A stretch of 64,000 nt of DNA from UBA11090 sp035560555 (GCA_035560555.1 DATMZF010000058.1:1-64000); one strand, 5' to 3'. Counted from the stretch's first letter, positions 1 through 7,749 are shown. The notes: generated by a model not told the origin, from the letters alone. Numbers and translations are program-made.

Positions 1-264
1 TTGTTCTTTACTCAATTCTATACTGTAATCACCCCACACGAGGCGGACTGAATATGCATATCCTGTATTGTTTGTATCAAGAACTATAGTAGACAACTTC
101 AATACTCCAAAAGTATTCTCCGGATACTCTATCATCCATGATGTCGTACCGCCTGCTTGGCATTGAAGGTTTTTTAACGATAGGAATTCATTAAGCTTTT
201 CTTGCGCTTCTCCTTGGAATAAAGCGATGGAAAATAAAACCATCAAATATGAATAACGCTTCAT
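1..264 (-). CDS. Secreted hypothetical protein, C-terminus beyond window
   Basis: This leftward frame stays open to the window edge, so the protein is partial. It begins MKRYSYLMVLFSIALFQGEAQ, a short basic n-region and hydrophobic stretch that look like a signal peptide. The visible mature part (about 65 residues) is polar and matches no family I recognise. The ATG at 262-264 follows a strong Shine-Dalgarno sequence, GGAGGT, at the right distance. It lies 18 bases downstream of the repressor gene and on the same strand, so it is probably co-transcribed with it. That would make it a lysogeny-expressed cargo (lipo)protein, or a host gene if the left prophage end lies between the two. Confidence 0.6.
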   Translation of the reverse strand, partial: MKRYSYLMVLFSIALFQGEAQEKLNEFLSLKNLQCQAGGTTSWMIEYPENTFGVLKLSTIVLDTNNTGYAYSVRLVWGDYSIELSKEQ

Positions 265-282
265 TGTTTTACCTCCAAAAAA

Positions 283-945
283 CTACCATTGTTTTCTGGT
301 AATGATCCCCTTCACGATATATATCGATAGTACCGCAGCCTTATCGACAACGGTATCTCCCCTGAAGTTTGGATTTGAGGCTCGTAGCGTAATCTTCGAG
401 GGATCCTCGTTCTGAAAAACAAGCTTTACGGTACGCAGGTTGTTGGCATCAGGACCTGTGATTATCAGGTGAGCCTCGCCCCATAGAATCACATCAGGAT
501 TCGTTAGCTTTTTAACCGCTAAAATATCCCCCGACTGAATCAACGGGAACATAGAGTCGCCATAGCTTGGTAGGTAGGCTGTACAGTCGTTGAAAGGCTC
601 AAAGTCAACAAAGAAAGAAGGAGCCACGTCGCTTTCAAACATCTCGGCGATATGGGCTGCAACGTCAATGTCATAAAATGGGACACCTTTATCGGTTTTG
701 GGTTGATCACTATTAGGTTTTGACGATTCACCAATAGAGATCATCTGTTCTTCTTTTCCTAGCAACCAGTTAATATTTACGTTATACTTTTCGATCAACT
801 TCTCAAATAATGAGCGTGATGGTTCCTTAACCCCCCTTTCTATATCACTTATAAAGCTAGGAGCAACACCTAAGCTTTTCGCAAAAGTGGCTTGATTAAG
901 CTTTAGAGAATCTCTCAGTAATTTCAATCTACTATTGTGATCCAT
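283..945 (-). CDS. Phage repressor, HTH_XRE plus S24 peptidase-like domain
   Basis: A 220-residue CI/LexA-like repressor, predicted to keep the Mu-like prophage silent. Residues about 5-60 form an XRE-type helix-turn-helix (LNQATFAKSLGVAPSFISDIERG). Residues about 120-220 resemble a peptidase S24 domain: YGDSMFPLIQSGDILAVKK contains the expected nucleophile serine, and a lysine follows in RTVKLVF. That layout is typical of repressors that self-cleave when RecA is activated, but I see no certain Ala-Gly cleavage site, so self-cleavage is inferred. The gene is divergent from the early operon and the 62-base gap holds palindromes suited to operators. Confidence 0.88.
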   Translation of the reverse strand: MDHNSRLKLLRDSLKLNQATFAKSLGVAPSFISDIERGVKEPSRSLFEKLIEKYNVNINWLLGKEEQMISIGESSKPNSDQPKTDKGVPFYDIDVAAHIAEMFESDVAPSFFVDFEPFNDCTAYLPSYGDSMFPLIQSGDILAVKKLTNPDVILWGEAHLIITGPDANNLRTVKLVFQNEDPSKITLRASNPNFRGDTVVDKAAVLSIYIVKGIITRKQW

Positions 946-957
946 TCCATCTCTTTA

Positions 958-1004
958 TCAACACATTTAGTGTTGACATATTCTCCAAAGGTTATCATAA
1001 TAAC
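958..1004. promoter_or_regulatory. Operator/promoter region between repressor and early operon
   Basis: Two perfect inverted repeats lie here: TCAACAC-N5-GTGTTGA at 958-976 and GTTAT-N4-ATAAC at 991-1004. A rightward promoter overlaps both, with TTGACA at 973-978, a 17-base spacer and CATAAT at 996-1001. A repressor bound to either palindrome would cover the -35 or -10 element. The repressor and the Ner-like protein are the obvious candidates to bind. Confidence 0.75.
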
Positions 1005-1041
1005 ACTATGGCTATTTTACTAGCCCTTAAAAGTGGAAAAC

Positions 1042-1078
1042 GAAGGACGGTTCGACATTCTACCCCGATCCGTCCTTC
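1042..1078 (+). other. Leader hairpin upstream of the Ner-like gene
   Basis: GAAGGACGG (1042-1050) and CCGTCCTTC (1070-1078) can form a perfect 9-bp stem with a 19-base loop. It lies between the early promoter and the preferred start of the first gene, so it would sit in the 5' leader. No T-tract follows, so it is not an ordinary intrinsic terminator. Confidence 0.5.
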
Positions 1079-1112
1079 ACCAGCGCCCAAACGGGCAGGA
1101 GGTACTTCTATT

Positions 1113-1379
1113 ATGCGACAAATGAAAAGGGTTCGCAATACCGCGAATTTCTCAAAGTTCAAGCGCGTCGACCGGATTCAGGGCGCCTGGATCGGCTACC
1201 AGATGAAGTGCCAGGGGATTACCCACAAGGACATCGCCACCAAGGTGGGCGTCCGCCCTGTGTCGGTCACGCAAGTCATCCACGGCCTTCGAACCTCGGG
1301 CAGGATACAGAAAGCTATCGCCGCCGAACTCGGCTACGACACGTGGGACGAACTTCTCGCCACAAGGGGTGCAGCATGA
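1113..1379 (+). CDS. Ner-like helix-turn-helix early regulator
   Basis: A small (88-residue) basic DNA-binding protein, first gene of the early operon. An HTH is visible at about residues 33-62 (HKDIATKVGVRPVSVTQVIHG). The position next to the repressor and the size resemble Mu Ner, which turns down early and repressor transcription in Mu. I prefer the ATG at 1113 because AGGAGG precedes it at 1097-1102. An upstream in-frame ATG at 1008 lies almost on the predicted transcription start and would need leaderless translation, adding 35 basic, low-complexity residues. The gene ends in an ATGA overlap with the next one. Confidence 0.65.
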   Translation: MRQMKRVRNTANFSKFKRVDRIQGAWIGYQMKCQGITHKDIATKVGVRPVSVTQVIHGLRTSGRIQKAIAAELGYDTWDELLATRGAA

Positions 1380-1867
1380 GAACCTTTGGGCGTATTCGGT
1401 CGAGAGACGAGGCGATTCAAGAACTGCAGACTATCGGGTGGATTCTTCGGAATCATCAGACCGGAGGAGATTTCGAGGATTTCGTCAGGGTAGAACCCGA
1501 ACGAAAGATGGAACTCCTTCTTGTCGATTTTGGCCTGGGAAAATTCCTTTACAGTAAAAGCATAGCTCACCAGAAGATATGGAGCCACAACGATGAGGTT
1601 GATGGTGATATCGACTTCGATGAAATTCTTGAGGCTCTTTATTCCGATGAGATTACTCTCCCACAACGCGACTTTTCTCTTTTGTCGCAAAATGAAAAAG
1701 CAAACCATCCCCCGACGGAGGTTGAAGTTCAGAAGCTACTTGATGAAGTTCCCCTATTTCACGGGCAGCAAGTTGCACAAGGGCTAATCAAGCAAACCAG
1801 CAGCGCGCAGTCGAGCGGTTCTTCCGCTGGAATAATCAAATCGGGGGAAAGCCTTGGTCGTATATAA
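1376..1867 (+). CDS. Hypothetical phage early protein
   Basis: A 163-residue protein translationally coupled to the Ner-like gene by ATGA. It has an acidic middle (HNDEVDGDIDFDEILEAL) and a Ser/Gly-rich tail. I do not recognise a family. The last 84 bases overlap the 3' end of a leftward gene, which is unusual within an otherwise rightward operon. Its position among early control genes suggests a role in host takeover or replication, but nothing in the sequence shows it. Confidence 0.6.
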   Translation: MRTFGRIRSRDEAIQELQTIGWILRNHQTGGDFEDFVRVEPERKMELLLVDFGLGKFLYSKSIAHQKIWSHNDEVDGDIDFDEILEALYSDEITLPQRDFSLLSQNEKANHPPTEVEVQKLLDEVPLFHGQQVAQGLIKQTSSAQSSGSSAGIIKSGESLGRI

Positions 1868-2161
1868 CCCCAATAGAGCAGTGTGGGCATTCGCCGAGAT
1901 ATTGTCGAAGGCTTCTACGGGAGTTAATTTTCCAAGTCTTTCCGGGTCAAGTTGCCTACTTTTTTCAAAAAGCTCAAGGCTCTGTAAATATACTCCGGTT
2001 TCCAAATACCCGATAAGGAATTTTTTAGCCACTGCAAGGCCTAGGTCTACGAGAGCCTGGAAGGATTCGGAATCATACTCTACTTCTTCATTGAAAAATG
2101 AGCGGGTAAGAAAACCGACAATGGCTACCTCCGCGATTCCCTCACATTCGATTCTATTCAT
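1784..2161 (-). CDS. Hypothetical protein on the opposite strand of the early region
   Basis: A leftward 125-residue frame inside the rightward early operon. The start at 2161 has a good Shine-Dalgarno sequence (GGAGGAAGG) just upstream, which favours it over longer starts. The protein (MNRIECEGIAEVAIVGFLTRSF...) is acidic and mostly helical in character, with no recognised motif. It overlaps the end of the rightward gene tail-to-tail by 84 bases. Genes placed against the operon in transposable phages are often lysogenic cargo, but that is only inference here. Confidence 0.5.
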   Translation of the reverse strand: MNRIECEGIAEVAIVGFLTRSFFNEEVEYDSESFQALVDLGLAVAKKFLIGYLETGVYLQSLELFEKSRQLDPERLGKLTPVEAFDNISANAHTALLGLYTTKAFPRFDYSSGRTARLRAAGLLD

Positions 2162-2257
2162 GGCTTCCTTCCTCCTTCGGGCTTTGGTGATTGCTGGCGC
2201 TTTCATCGTATGCCCGAGGGAGTCTTTTTTCAAGAATCAAATTCCGGAGGCAGCTTT

Positions 2258-2374
2258 ATGCTAATTCCCTTCCTGCTTGTACTGGCAGTCGCGGTGCTGC
2301 TCTCCGTCCTCGAGAACATTGTCTCCCTCGCCGCCAAATCCCTGAAACGCCTTCTCCCCGGAGCGCGGCTATGA
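2258..2374 (+). CDS. Small single-span membrane protein
   Basis: A 38-residue frame with one hydrophobic segment (LIPFLLVLAVAVLLSVLENIV) and a basic tail. GGAGG at 2246-2250 precedes the ATG at 8-base spacing, and the stop overlaps the next start (ATGA). The strong ribosome site and coupling support it as a real micro-gene. Function unknown. Confidence 0.55.
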   Translation: MLIPFLLVLAVAVLLSVLENIVSLAAKSLKRLLPGARL

Positions 2375-2583
2375 GCGAAGCGCTGCGACTCGATGTCCAC
2401 TGCCCGCTCTGCGGCGGAAGGCTTATAGCCGAATTCAGCTACTACTACACCGAAGCGCGATGCGAATCCTGCATGGTCCAGATCGGCTGGCCAGCCGCGC
2501 TCGTTCACAGCAAGGGGCACCTCGAACTCATGCTCTCGGGGAAGTCCCCCGCCGAAGGAGTACATGATGCCGGCGCACATTAG
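2371..2583 (+). CDS. Small zinc-ribbon protein
   Basis: A 70-residue protein with CPLCGG near residue 12 and CESC near residue 32. The two Cys-x2-Cys knuckles should bind one zinc ion. Zinc-ribbon micro-proteins of this kind (Com-like or regulatory) are common in Mu-like phages. It is coupled to its upstream neighbour by ATGA and overlaps the start of the next gene. The exact partner or nucleic acid target cannot be told from the sequence. Confidence 0.6.
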   Translation: MSEALRLDVHCPLCGGRLIAEFSYYYTEARCESCMVQIGWPAALVHSKGHLELMLSGKSPAEGVHDAGAH

Positions 2584-2914
2584 CTTCGTCGACCTGGCGT
2601 CGGGCGTAGTGTGGATCAGTTACCACGGCATCGGAAACGCCCTCGAGAGTGACCTGCAGCTGTATGGCGTTGAGACCAAAGCAGCTGGTTCATGGGTGGA
2701 CCATGGGGGTGGGCGCGTAGGGATATCCATCCCCGTTGGGAACCACCTGCAGAAGGATCTCGATCAGTTCAAGGCCGCGGCCATCATCGTCGTCGACGGA
2801 CTGACGCGATCGGGAAGAGGCCGGGCAATCGATCAAAGCCTCTACGCCACAAGCCTCTTCATCGTACAGACCTATCAGAAGAAGCGCCTTGATGCGCAAA
2901 GGATACCAGCATGA
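2567..2914 (+). CDS. Hypothetical phage protein
   Basis: A 115-residue protein (MPAHISFVDLASGVVWISYHG...), unrecognised. The first of two adjacent ATGs (2564) is too close to AGGAG; the second (2567) has better spacing and is used here. It overlaps both neighbours by a few bases (ATGA at 2911), so it belongs to the same coupled string of early genes. No transmembrane segment or metal-binding motif is evident. Confidence 0.55.
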   Translation: MPAHISFVDLASGVVWISYHGIGNALESDLQLYGVETKAAGSWVDHGGGRVGISIPVGNHLQKDLDQFKAAAIIVVDGLTRSGRGRAIDQSLYATSLFIVQTYQKKRLDAQRIPA

Positions 2915-3141
2915 AAGATCTGAAAATTCTCTACCTGGTCGACAACGTGATCCGCACGCTCATATTCCCTGGCATGCAGATAACGGATTATCTCGAGTGG
3001 GAAGGCGAAGAGGTCTTCCCCGCCGTCTATGGCGCCAAGTACTTCCGGAAGTACGGCAAACACGATGTCCGCGTGCTGTCCCAGGAAGTGGGCTGGTTCG
3101 TGTCGCCGCGCGTGCGCCATGAGTGCAGGAGCGTCGCATGA
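2911..3141 (+). CDS. Hypothetical phage protein
   Basis: A 76-residue, mildly basic protein with a mixed alpha/beta look (LKILYLVDNVIRTLIFPGMQ). It is joined by ATGA to the gene before and to the ParB-like gene after. No family recognised. The tight coupling is the main evidence that it is expressed. Confidence 0.55.
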   Translation: MKDLKILYLVDNVIRTLIFPGMQITDYLEWEGEEVFPAVYGAKYFRKYGKHDVRVLSQEVGWFVSPRVRHECRSVA

Positions 3142-4058
3142 ATCGAGAAGTGGTCATGGTCTCGGTTTCGGAGCTTACGCAGCACCCGGACAACAAGAAG
3201 TACTTCGACGACATCGGCGGAGAACTCTGGAAGGCCTTCCTCGCCGATGTCGCCGAGCACGGCATTCGTGAGCCGCTCATGATCGATCGAGCGACCGGGC
3301 ATGTCATCAAGGGCAACCAGCGCCTACGAGCTGCGCAGGAACTTGGGCTTTCGGAAGTGCCGGCAATCTATGAAGACTACAGCAGCCCCGAAGACGCGAT
3401 CGACGATCTCATCCGCGACAACGTCATGCGCCGAGACCTCACCTTCTTTGCCAAGTACCGCCTTGTCGCGGTGCTGCGGGAGCGGATCGAGTCCAGACAG
3501 GGCGCTGGTGGCGGAAACTTTAGCGAGTCAAAGAAACCGCGAACTTCTGGGCAAAATGCACAGAAGTTCGATCCTCCCCGCGACCAGATCGCCAAGATCC
3601 TTGGGCTGCATCAGAAAGACGTAGCCGCGGCGAGCATTCTTTCCACCTTCCCGGATGATGTCCAGAAGCAGTTCTTCCTTTGGGCGGAGGAGGCAAACCC
3701 CTCCAAGAAAGAGGCGCAGGAGAAGATCCGCGAACTTGGGCGGGTCAAGAAAGAGCTGCGTGAGCTCAAGGATCTGCGCAAGCTGGCTAAGCACAAGGAC
3801 GAGCTGCAGCGCGGTATGGACATTCTCATGAAGGAGGGCGCTCCCCGCCTTGCCGACGCCGAAGCCGCGGCGCGCATCACGCAGGCGATGGCTGAGGGCT
3901 GGACCTGGCTGCAGAGCCAAGCCGCTTCGATCGCGGTGCTTCAGGTGACACCTTCGTCGCTTTCGGCCTGTGCACCGATTGTCAACGAATTCGTAAAAAA
4001 CCTTGATGGGTACAAGAATGCGATTCTCAAGAAGTTCACCGAAGGCGGTACGCCGTGA
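3138..4058 (+). CDS. ParB/Srx-fold (ParB N-terminal-like) protein
   Basis: A 306-residue protein whose first ~100 residues carry a ParB/sulfiredoxin-type domain: VSELTQHPDNKKYF is followed by GIREPLMIDRATGHVIKGNQRLRAAQELG, with the G-N-Q-R-L-R-A phosphate-binding motif. The middle is a predicted HTH (DQIAKILGLHQKDVAAASILSTF) and the rest a long, charged coiled coil (about 190-225). Proteins like this lie directly before the transposase in several Mu-like phages, where they may act in DNA binding or regulation of transposition. The start at 3138 gives ATGA coupling to the previous gene. The stop overlaps the GTG start of the transposase gene. Confidence 0.75.
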   Translation: MNREVVMVSVSELTQHPDNKKYFDDIGGELWKAFLADVAEHGIREPLMIDRATGHVIKGNQRLRAAQELGLSEVPAIYEDYSSPEDAIDDLIRDNVMRRDLTFFAKYRLVAVLRERIESRQGAGGGNFSESKKPRTSGQNAQKFDPPRDQIAKILGLHQKDVAAASILSTFPDDVQKQFFLWAEEANPSKKEAQEKIRELGRVKKELRELKDLRKLAKHKDELQRGMDILMKEGAPRLADAEAAARITQAMAEGWTWLQSQAASIAVLQVTPSSLSACAPIVNEFVKNLDGYKNAILKKFTEGGTP

Positions 4059-5701
4059 ACGATAAGTCTTCGCTGAAACAAGCAGCACGTCTGGCGATCT
4101 TGCGCTCATGGAAAGACTCCGGGCTCAACGCCGAGGAGTTCATCGCCATGGGCGGGATCGCACAGTACCAGATACTAAAGCATGTTTCCTCGAAGACGCT
4201 CTATCGCTGGCGGAAGCTCCTCGCCGATTCTGGTCCAGATGCGCTCGCTCCAAAATACGATCGACAAAAGGGCGCCGGCGCGCTCACACTCACGAAGCGC
4301 GATAAGGGCCTCATTCAGAAATATTACCTGCACCAAAATCAACTCACCCTCGCCGAAGTCGTACGAATGCTTGAGACGGCCGAGGGTATTAAAATCGCCT
4401 ACAATACCGCGCTGCGTTATATACAAAGTCTTCCTCCAGCCATGCTCGCGCGGGGGCGTTATGGCCAAAAATATTTTGCTGATAAATACCTTTCTTACGT
4501 ACAACGCGACTACGACAAGATTCCTCACTCTATGTGCTTGGTAACCTCAGATCACCACTGCCTAGACTTCCTCTGCAGAGATGGGAGCAAGGTGTTTCGT
4601 CCTTGGGTGACGATCTTCTGCGACGTTAAGTCACGAAAGCCGCTCGGCTGGGTGCTATCAAAAGGTCCGTCAGGTTATACCATCCTTTCGGCGCTGGAAA
4701 TGGTGATTGATGAGTATGGTGTACCTGAACAGCTGCTCGTCGATAACGGAAAGGACTACCGCAGCCAGTTGATGAAGGGATCGGAAATCACTGTCCCTGA
4801 CTGGGAAGATGGATTATCAGTCGATAGGCAGATCATTTTACAGGGCGTGCTGTCCGCGCTCGATTGCACGGTCATTTACACGGAAATATATCATGGTCAG
4901 TCAAAGCCGGTTGAACGCTTCTTTAAGGACGTAGCCGAACTCTATTCAAAAAAGCAGCCTACCTACTTAGGTTCGAATACATCGACGCGTCCAGAAGATG
5001 CAAAAAAATACGCGGCAACGGTGGGGCGCCTCGCAAAGCTCGATCGCATTCCCACCTTCCAGGAGATTACCATCGACTGGAACAACTTTATTAACAATTG
5101 GTCGGCAACACATCCTCACTACGGTCAAGGCATGAATGGGAGAACTCCCGATGCGGTCTTTGCCGCGAATTGGACACTGAAGCGCCTTCTTCCTCCTGAG
5201 AAAAAATCCGCTATTTTTGTACGCTCCATGATCAGATCTCCTCAGCGGAATGGTATCGAGATCGACGGAATTTTCTATTCTGCCGAAGAGAATATTACCT
5301 ACATCGGAAGAAAAGTCATTGCAAAGCGCCCCTTGCACGATGTGTCAAAGATATTCGTCCACGACCTCGAGGGGAATTTTCTTTACGAGGCGTATCCAAA
5401 CATCCACATCGACAGCGGCATGCCCGAAGAAAATATCGCCAACATCAAAAAAGACCGTAAAAAAGCAAAAGCGGTACTCGATAAATACCAGGAAATTTTG
5501 GAAGACGATAGCCGTGATGGCATGACGGCCATCCAAGAAGCGGCTAAGAAATTCCGCCCCGCAAAGCCACTGGAAGCGCCTGAAGACCAGGAAATAGTCA
5601 TGGTGGCTGGCGGGATCCCAGACCTTGCGGTTTCGGGGCTAAAACCGCTGTCTTTGGTTTCCAAGAAACAAAAGTCAAATCTGATTGGGTTGTTGGAATA
5701 A
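4055..5701 (+). CDS. MuA-type DDE transposase
   Basis: A 548-residue transposase that would join the phage ends to target DNA during integration and replicative transposition. The N-terminal ~135 residues hold winged-helix/HTH regions (KTLYRWRKLL; LTLAEVVRML). The catalytic core shows the acidic triad: D166 in VTSDHH, D230 in LLVDNGKDY and E287 in KPVERFF. The spacings of 64 and 57 are close to those of Mu A. A beta-barrel Mu-transposase C-terminal domain follows (about 395-450, GIEIDGIFYSAEENITYIG). The GTG start overlaps the stop of the ParB-like gene. The catalytic residues are intact, so it may be active. Confidence 0.93.
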   Translation: MNDKSSLKQAARLAILRSWKDSGLNAEEFIAMGGIAQYQILKHVSSKTLYRWRKLLADSGPDALAPKYDRQKGAGALTLTKRDKGLIQKYYLHQNQLTLAEVVRMLETAEGIKIAYNTALRYIQSLPPAMLARGRYGQKYFADKYLSYVQRDYDKIPHSMCLVTSDHHCLDFLCRDGSKVFRPWVTIFCDVKSRKPLGWVLSKGPSGYTILSALEMVIDEYGVPEQLLVDNGKDYRSQLMKGSEITVPDWEDGLSVDRQIILQGVLSALDCTVIYTEIYHGQSKPVERFFKDVAELYSKKQPTYLGSNTSTRPEDAKKYAATVGRLAKLDRIPTFQEITIDWNNFINNWSATHPHYGQGMNGRTPDAVFAANWTLKRLLPPEKKSAIFVRSMIRSPQRNGIEIDGIFYSAEENITYIGRKVIAKRPLHDVSKIFVHDLEGNFLYEAYPNIHIDSGMPEENIANIKKDRKKAKAVLDKYQEILEDDSRDGMTAIQEAAKKFRPAKPLEAPEDQEIVMVAGGIPDLAVSGLKPLSLVSKKQKSNLIGLLE

Positions 5702-5714
5702 AAAGGAGGGATCG

Positions 5715-6638
5715 ATGTCAGTTATCGAAGAGTTCTTTCAAGATCTCGAAGCACGGGGCATTCCCCAGGCGCAGGCTGCGCGCGAACTCGGATGCTCTCC
5801 AGGGCTGCTCTCGCAGCTCAAGACGGGCACCTATGGCGGCGATGCGGCAAAATGGCTCGAGGTGATCTCCAACTATCTCGAGCGCGAACGGAATCGATCG
5901 ACCATCCTCGAGATCCCGATCGTGGAGACGTCGCTCCTAAAGCAGATCCAAGCAGCCTGCGATATCGCCTACGACGAAACGGACATTTCCGTGATTACCG
6001 GTCCTGCCGGCTGCGGAAAGAGCGAGGCATTCAAGGCGTATGTCAGGAAGCATCAGGATCGCGTCTACTACCTGGAGGCTAACAAGGCGACGACGCCGCA
6101 TGTGCTGGTCATGAGGCTCGCCGAGCTGCTCAACCTTTCTATGAAAGGAAATGCCTCCGATGTGACAAATCGGATTTGGTCCTTTCTTCAAGGGCGCGAC
6201 ACCTTGGTGATCATCGACCAAGCCGACGACCTGTCGGACCATTCCCTTGAGTACTTGCGGCAGATTGTTTTCGATGCCGGCCAGACCGGGCTTGTACTTG
6301 CGGGCCTTCCGAAACTCGCCGGTCAGATCATGAACGCCCGCAACGACCACGATCAGCTGCTCTCGCGCGTCGGGCTTTACCTCAGGCTGCCCGCCGTAGA
6401 GACCTCGGAAATGTCGCAGATCCTTCATAGTGTCTGGCCTTTACTCGACCAGGAAGTTGAGCAGGTTTTCTTGAGCAAATCGACGCTCAAACTGCGTTCC
6501 GAGTATCGGCCTTCGCTGAGGCGGCTCACGAAAATTATGAAGCGCGCGAACAAGGTGATGGTGAAAAATAGGCTGGAGCAGCCGACGGCGGAAATCGTTG
6601 AGCATGCGGCGCAGTACATCATGAACCAAGAGATGTAA
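5715..6638 (+). CDS. MuB-type AAA ATPase, target-DNA activator
   Basis: A 307-residue ATPase that in Mu-like phages binds target DNA, stimulates the transposase and helps target immunity. An N-terminal HTH (QAQAARELGCSPGLLSQLKTG) is followed by Walker A GPAGCGKS at about 96-103 and Walker B LVIIDQADD at about 164-172. A C-terminal helical region ends the protein, as in Mu B. The ATG at 5715 follows GGAGGG and is preferred over a start 10 codons upstream. It lies 13 bases after the transposase gene. Confidence 0.92.
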   Translation: MSVIEEFFQDLEARGIPQAQAARELGCSPGLLSQLKTGTYGGDAAKWLEVISNYLERERNRSTILEIPIVETSLLKQIQAACDIAYDETDISVITGPAGCGKSEAFKAYVRKHQDRVYYLEANKATTPHVLVMRLAELLNLSMKGNASDVTNRIWSFLQGRDTLVIIDQADDLSDHSLEYLRQIVFDAGQTGLVLAGLPKLAGQIMNARNDHDQLLSRVGLYLRLPAVETSEMSQILHSVWPLLDQEVEQVFLSKSTLKLRSEYRPSLRRLTKIMKRANKVMVKNRLEQPTAEIVEHAAQYIMNQEM

Positions 6639-6666
6639 CCAGCGAGAAGCTGGAAAGGAGAGTGCG

Positions 6667-7260
6667 GTGGAAGAGTATATGAAGGATCAGAAGGGAAGGC
6701 TCGTACCGTCCGATATGGTGAAGCCTGTCGACAAGGCGCGAGACGACCTCGTACAAAGCATCACCGAGGAGGGCCTGGCTCTTTCCGAGATGCTGAAGGA
6801 TTTCAAGGCGCGGGCGTTGACGAACATCAGGGCATTTCTAGACCTGTCGGCGGAGCAGTATCACGTCGAGATGGGCGGAAAGAAAGGAAACGTCACCCTT
6901 GTATCGTTCGACGGAAAGCGGCGCGTGCTCATCGCGGTGGACGAGCGCATCACGTTCGACGAGCGGCTGCAGATCGCCAAGGCGCTCATTGACGAATGCC
7001 TCAAGGAATGGACGCAAGGGGCTCGGCACGAGCTCAAGGCGCTCGTCGACGACGCGTTCGCCGTGGACAAGCAGGGCAAGATCAATACGCACAACGTCCT
7101 GCGTCTGAGGCGCCTGGAGATCTCCGACGAGAAATGGCTGCGCGCCATGGAAGCGATCTCCGATTCGATTACGGTCACGCAGTCGAAGGATTATATCAGA
7201 CTCTACCAGGCGAACGACAAGGGAGAATTCGATCTTATCTCCCTCGACATCGCGTCGTAA
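6667..7260 (+). CDS. DUF3164 family phage protein
   Basis: A 197-residue protein with the DUF3164 look: a helical N-terminus (VDKARDDLVQSITEEGLALSEMLKDFKARALTNIRAFLDLSAEQY) and a core with GKKGNVTLVSFDGKRRVLIAVDERITFDERLQIAKALID. Members lie after the A and B genes of Mu-like phages and have no settled biochemical role. The GTG at 6667 follows AAAGGAG. The stop shares its last base with an ATG (TAATG). Confidence 0.85.
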   Translation: MEEYMKDQKGRLVPSDMVKPVDKARDDLVQSITEEGLALSEMLKDFKARALTNIRAFLDLSAEQYHVEMGGKKGNVTLVSFDGKRRVLIAVDERITFDERLQIAKALIDECLKEWTQGARHELKALVDDAFAVDKQGKINTHNVLRLRRLEISDEKWLRAMEAISDSITVTQSKDYIRLYQANDKGEFDLISLDIAS

Positions 7261-7271
7261 TGGAGCGAGGC

Positions 7272-7475
7272 ATGCAAACAGTCTTCATCTGCGCTGGAGT
7301 GCAATCGGTGGCCGCGGGCAAGGGGATCACCATAGACCTGGAGCATAAAGATGATTCCGATGAAACCGTCTACGCCGGCGGGATCGCCATGGTGCTCAAT
7401 CCGAAGCAGGCCACGACATTCGTCGTAGGGAAAGCCTATCAGGTCGATTTCAAGGAGTTGCCATGTACTCCTTGA
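7272..7475 (+). CDS. Small hypothetical phage protein
   Basis: A 67-residue protein (MQTVFICAGVQSVAAGKGITIDLEHKD...) with a beta-rich look. Two in-frame ATGs are available. The one at 7260 overlaps the previous stop, while that at 7272 has GGAG at 7262-7265 with six-base spacing and is preferred. Its 3' end overlaps the next small frame. No recognised family. Confidence 0.5.
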   Translation: MQTVFICAGVQSVAAGKGITIDLEHKDDSDETVYAGGIAMVLNPKQATTFVVGKAYQVDFKELPCTP

Positions 7476-7618
7476 CGATACGATCTGCTCTCTGTGGCGG
7501 ATCTCTTTTCGATAGCCAGGCAGAACAAATAGCTGGCGAGAAATCAAGGCATCACGTTGTGGCCGTGGTAAGCCTGATTTCCTCGACACAACAAGCCGGA
7601 GACCCGGCTACTCCCTAA
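7463..7618 (+). CDS. Small hypothetical phage protein
   Basis: A 51-residue frame whose ATG at 7463 lies within the end of the previous gene and has AGGAG six bases upstream. The product (MYSLTIRSALCGGSLFDSQAEQ...) shows no motif. The ribosome site is the only good evidence for expression. Confidence 0.35.
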   Translation: MYSLTIRSALCGGSLFDSQAEQIAGEKSRHHVVAVVSLISSTQQAGDPATP

Positions 7619-7629
7619 GAGGGACAAAC

Positions 7630-7673
7630 GGGGGCAGTGAACCTCAGCAAGGCTGAGGGCTCCGCCCCATCTT
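7630..7673 (+). other. Hairpin just upstream of the tRNA-like element, able to compete with it
   Basis: CCTCAGC (7642-7648) and GCTGAGG (7652-7658) form a tight 7-bp hairpin, framed by GGGGC (7631-7635) and GCCCC (7664-7668). Alternatively CTCCGCCCC (7660-7668) can pair with GGGGGAG (7674-7680), which is the 5' acceptor strand of the tRNA-like element. The two foldings are mutually exclusive. Confidence 0.5.
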
Positions 7674-7749
7674 GGGGGAGCGTGTGACCGAGGCCAGATT
7701 AATCGGTGGTCACGAGCGACGGCTGCGGGTTCGATTCCCGCCTCCCCCA
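7674..7749 (+). ncRNA. tRNA-like element with non-canonical anticodon region
   Basis: A 76-base segment with a perfect 7-bp acceptor (GGGGGAG / CTCCCCC), discriminator A, and a perfect T-arm (GCGGG-TTCGATT-CCCGC). No encoded CCA is present. The middle does not fold into ordinary D and anticodon arms. The best fit is one long hairpin, GTGACCGA pairing with TCGG(TG)GTCAC around an 11-base loop, plus a small AGC/GCT hairpin in the variable position. I cannot assign an anticodon. It lies between small early genes and the DUF2786 gene. It could be a degenerate phage tRNA, a tRNA mimic, or a regulatory RNA. Confidence 0.6.

Noticed and set aside
1334..1708. Leftward frame opposite the early gene at 1376-1867
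   Set aside because: The coding-strand gene is coupled by ATGA to its neighbour; the opposite frame has no start signal.
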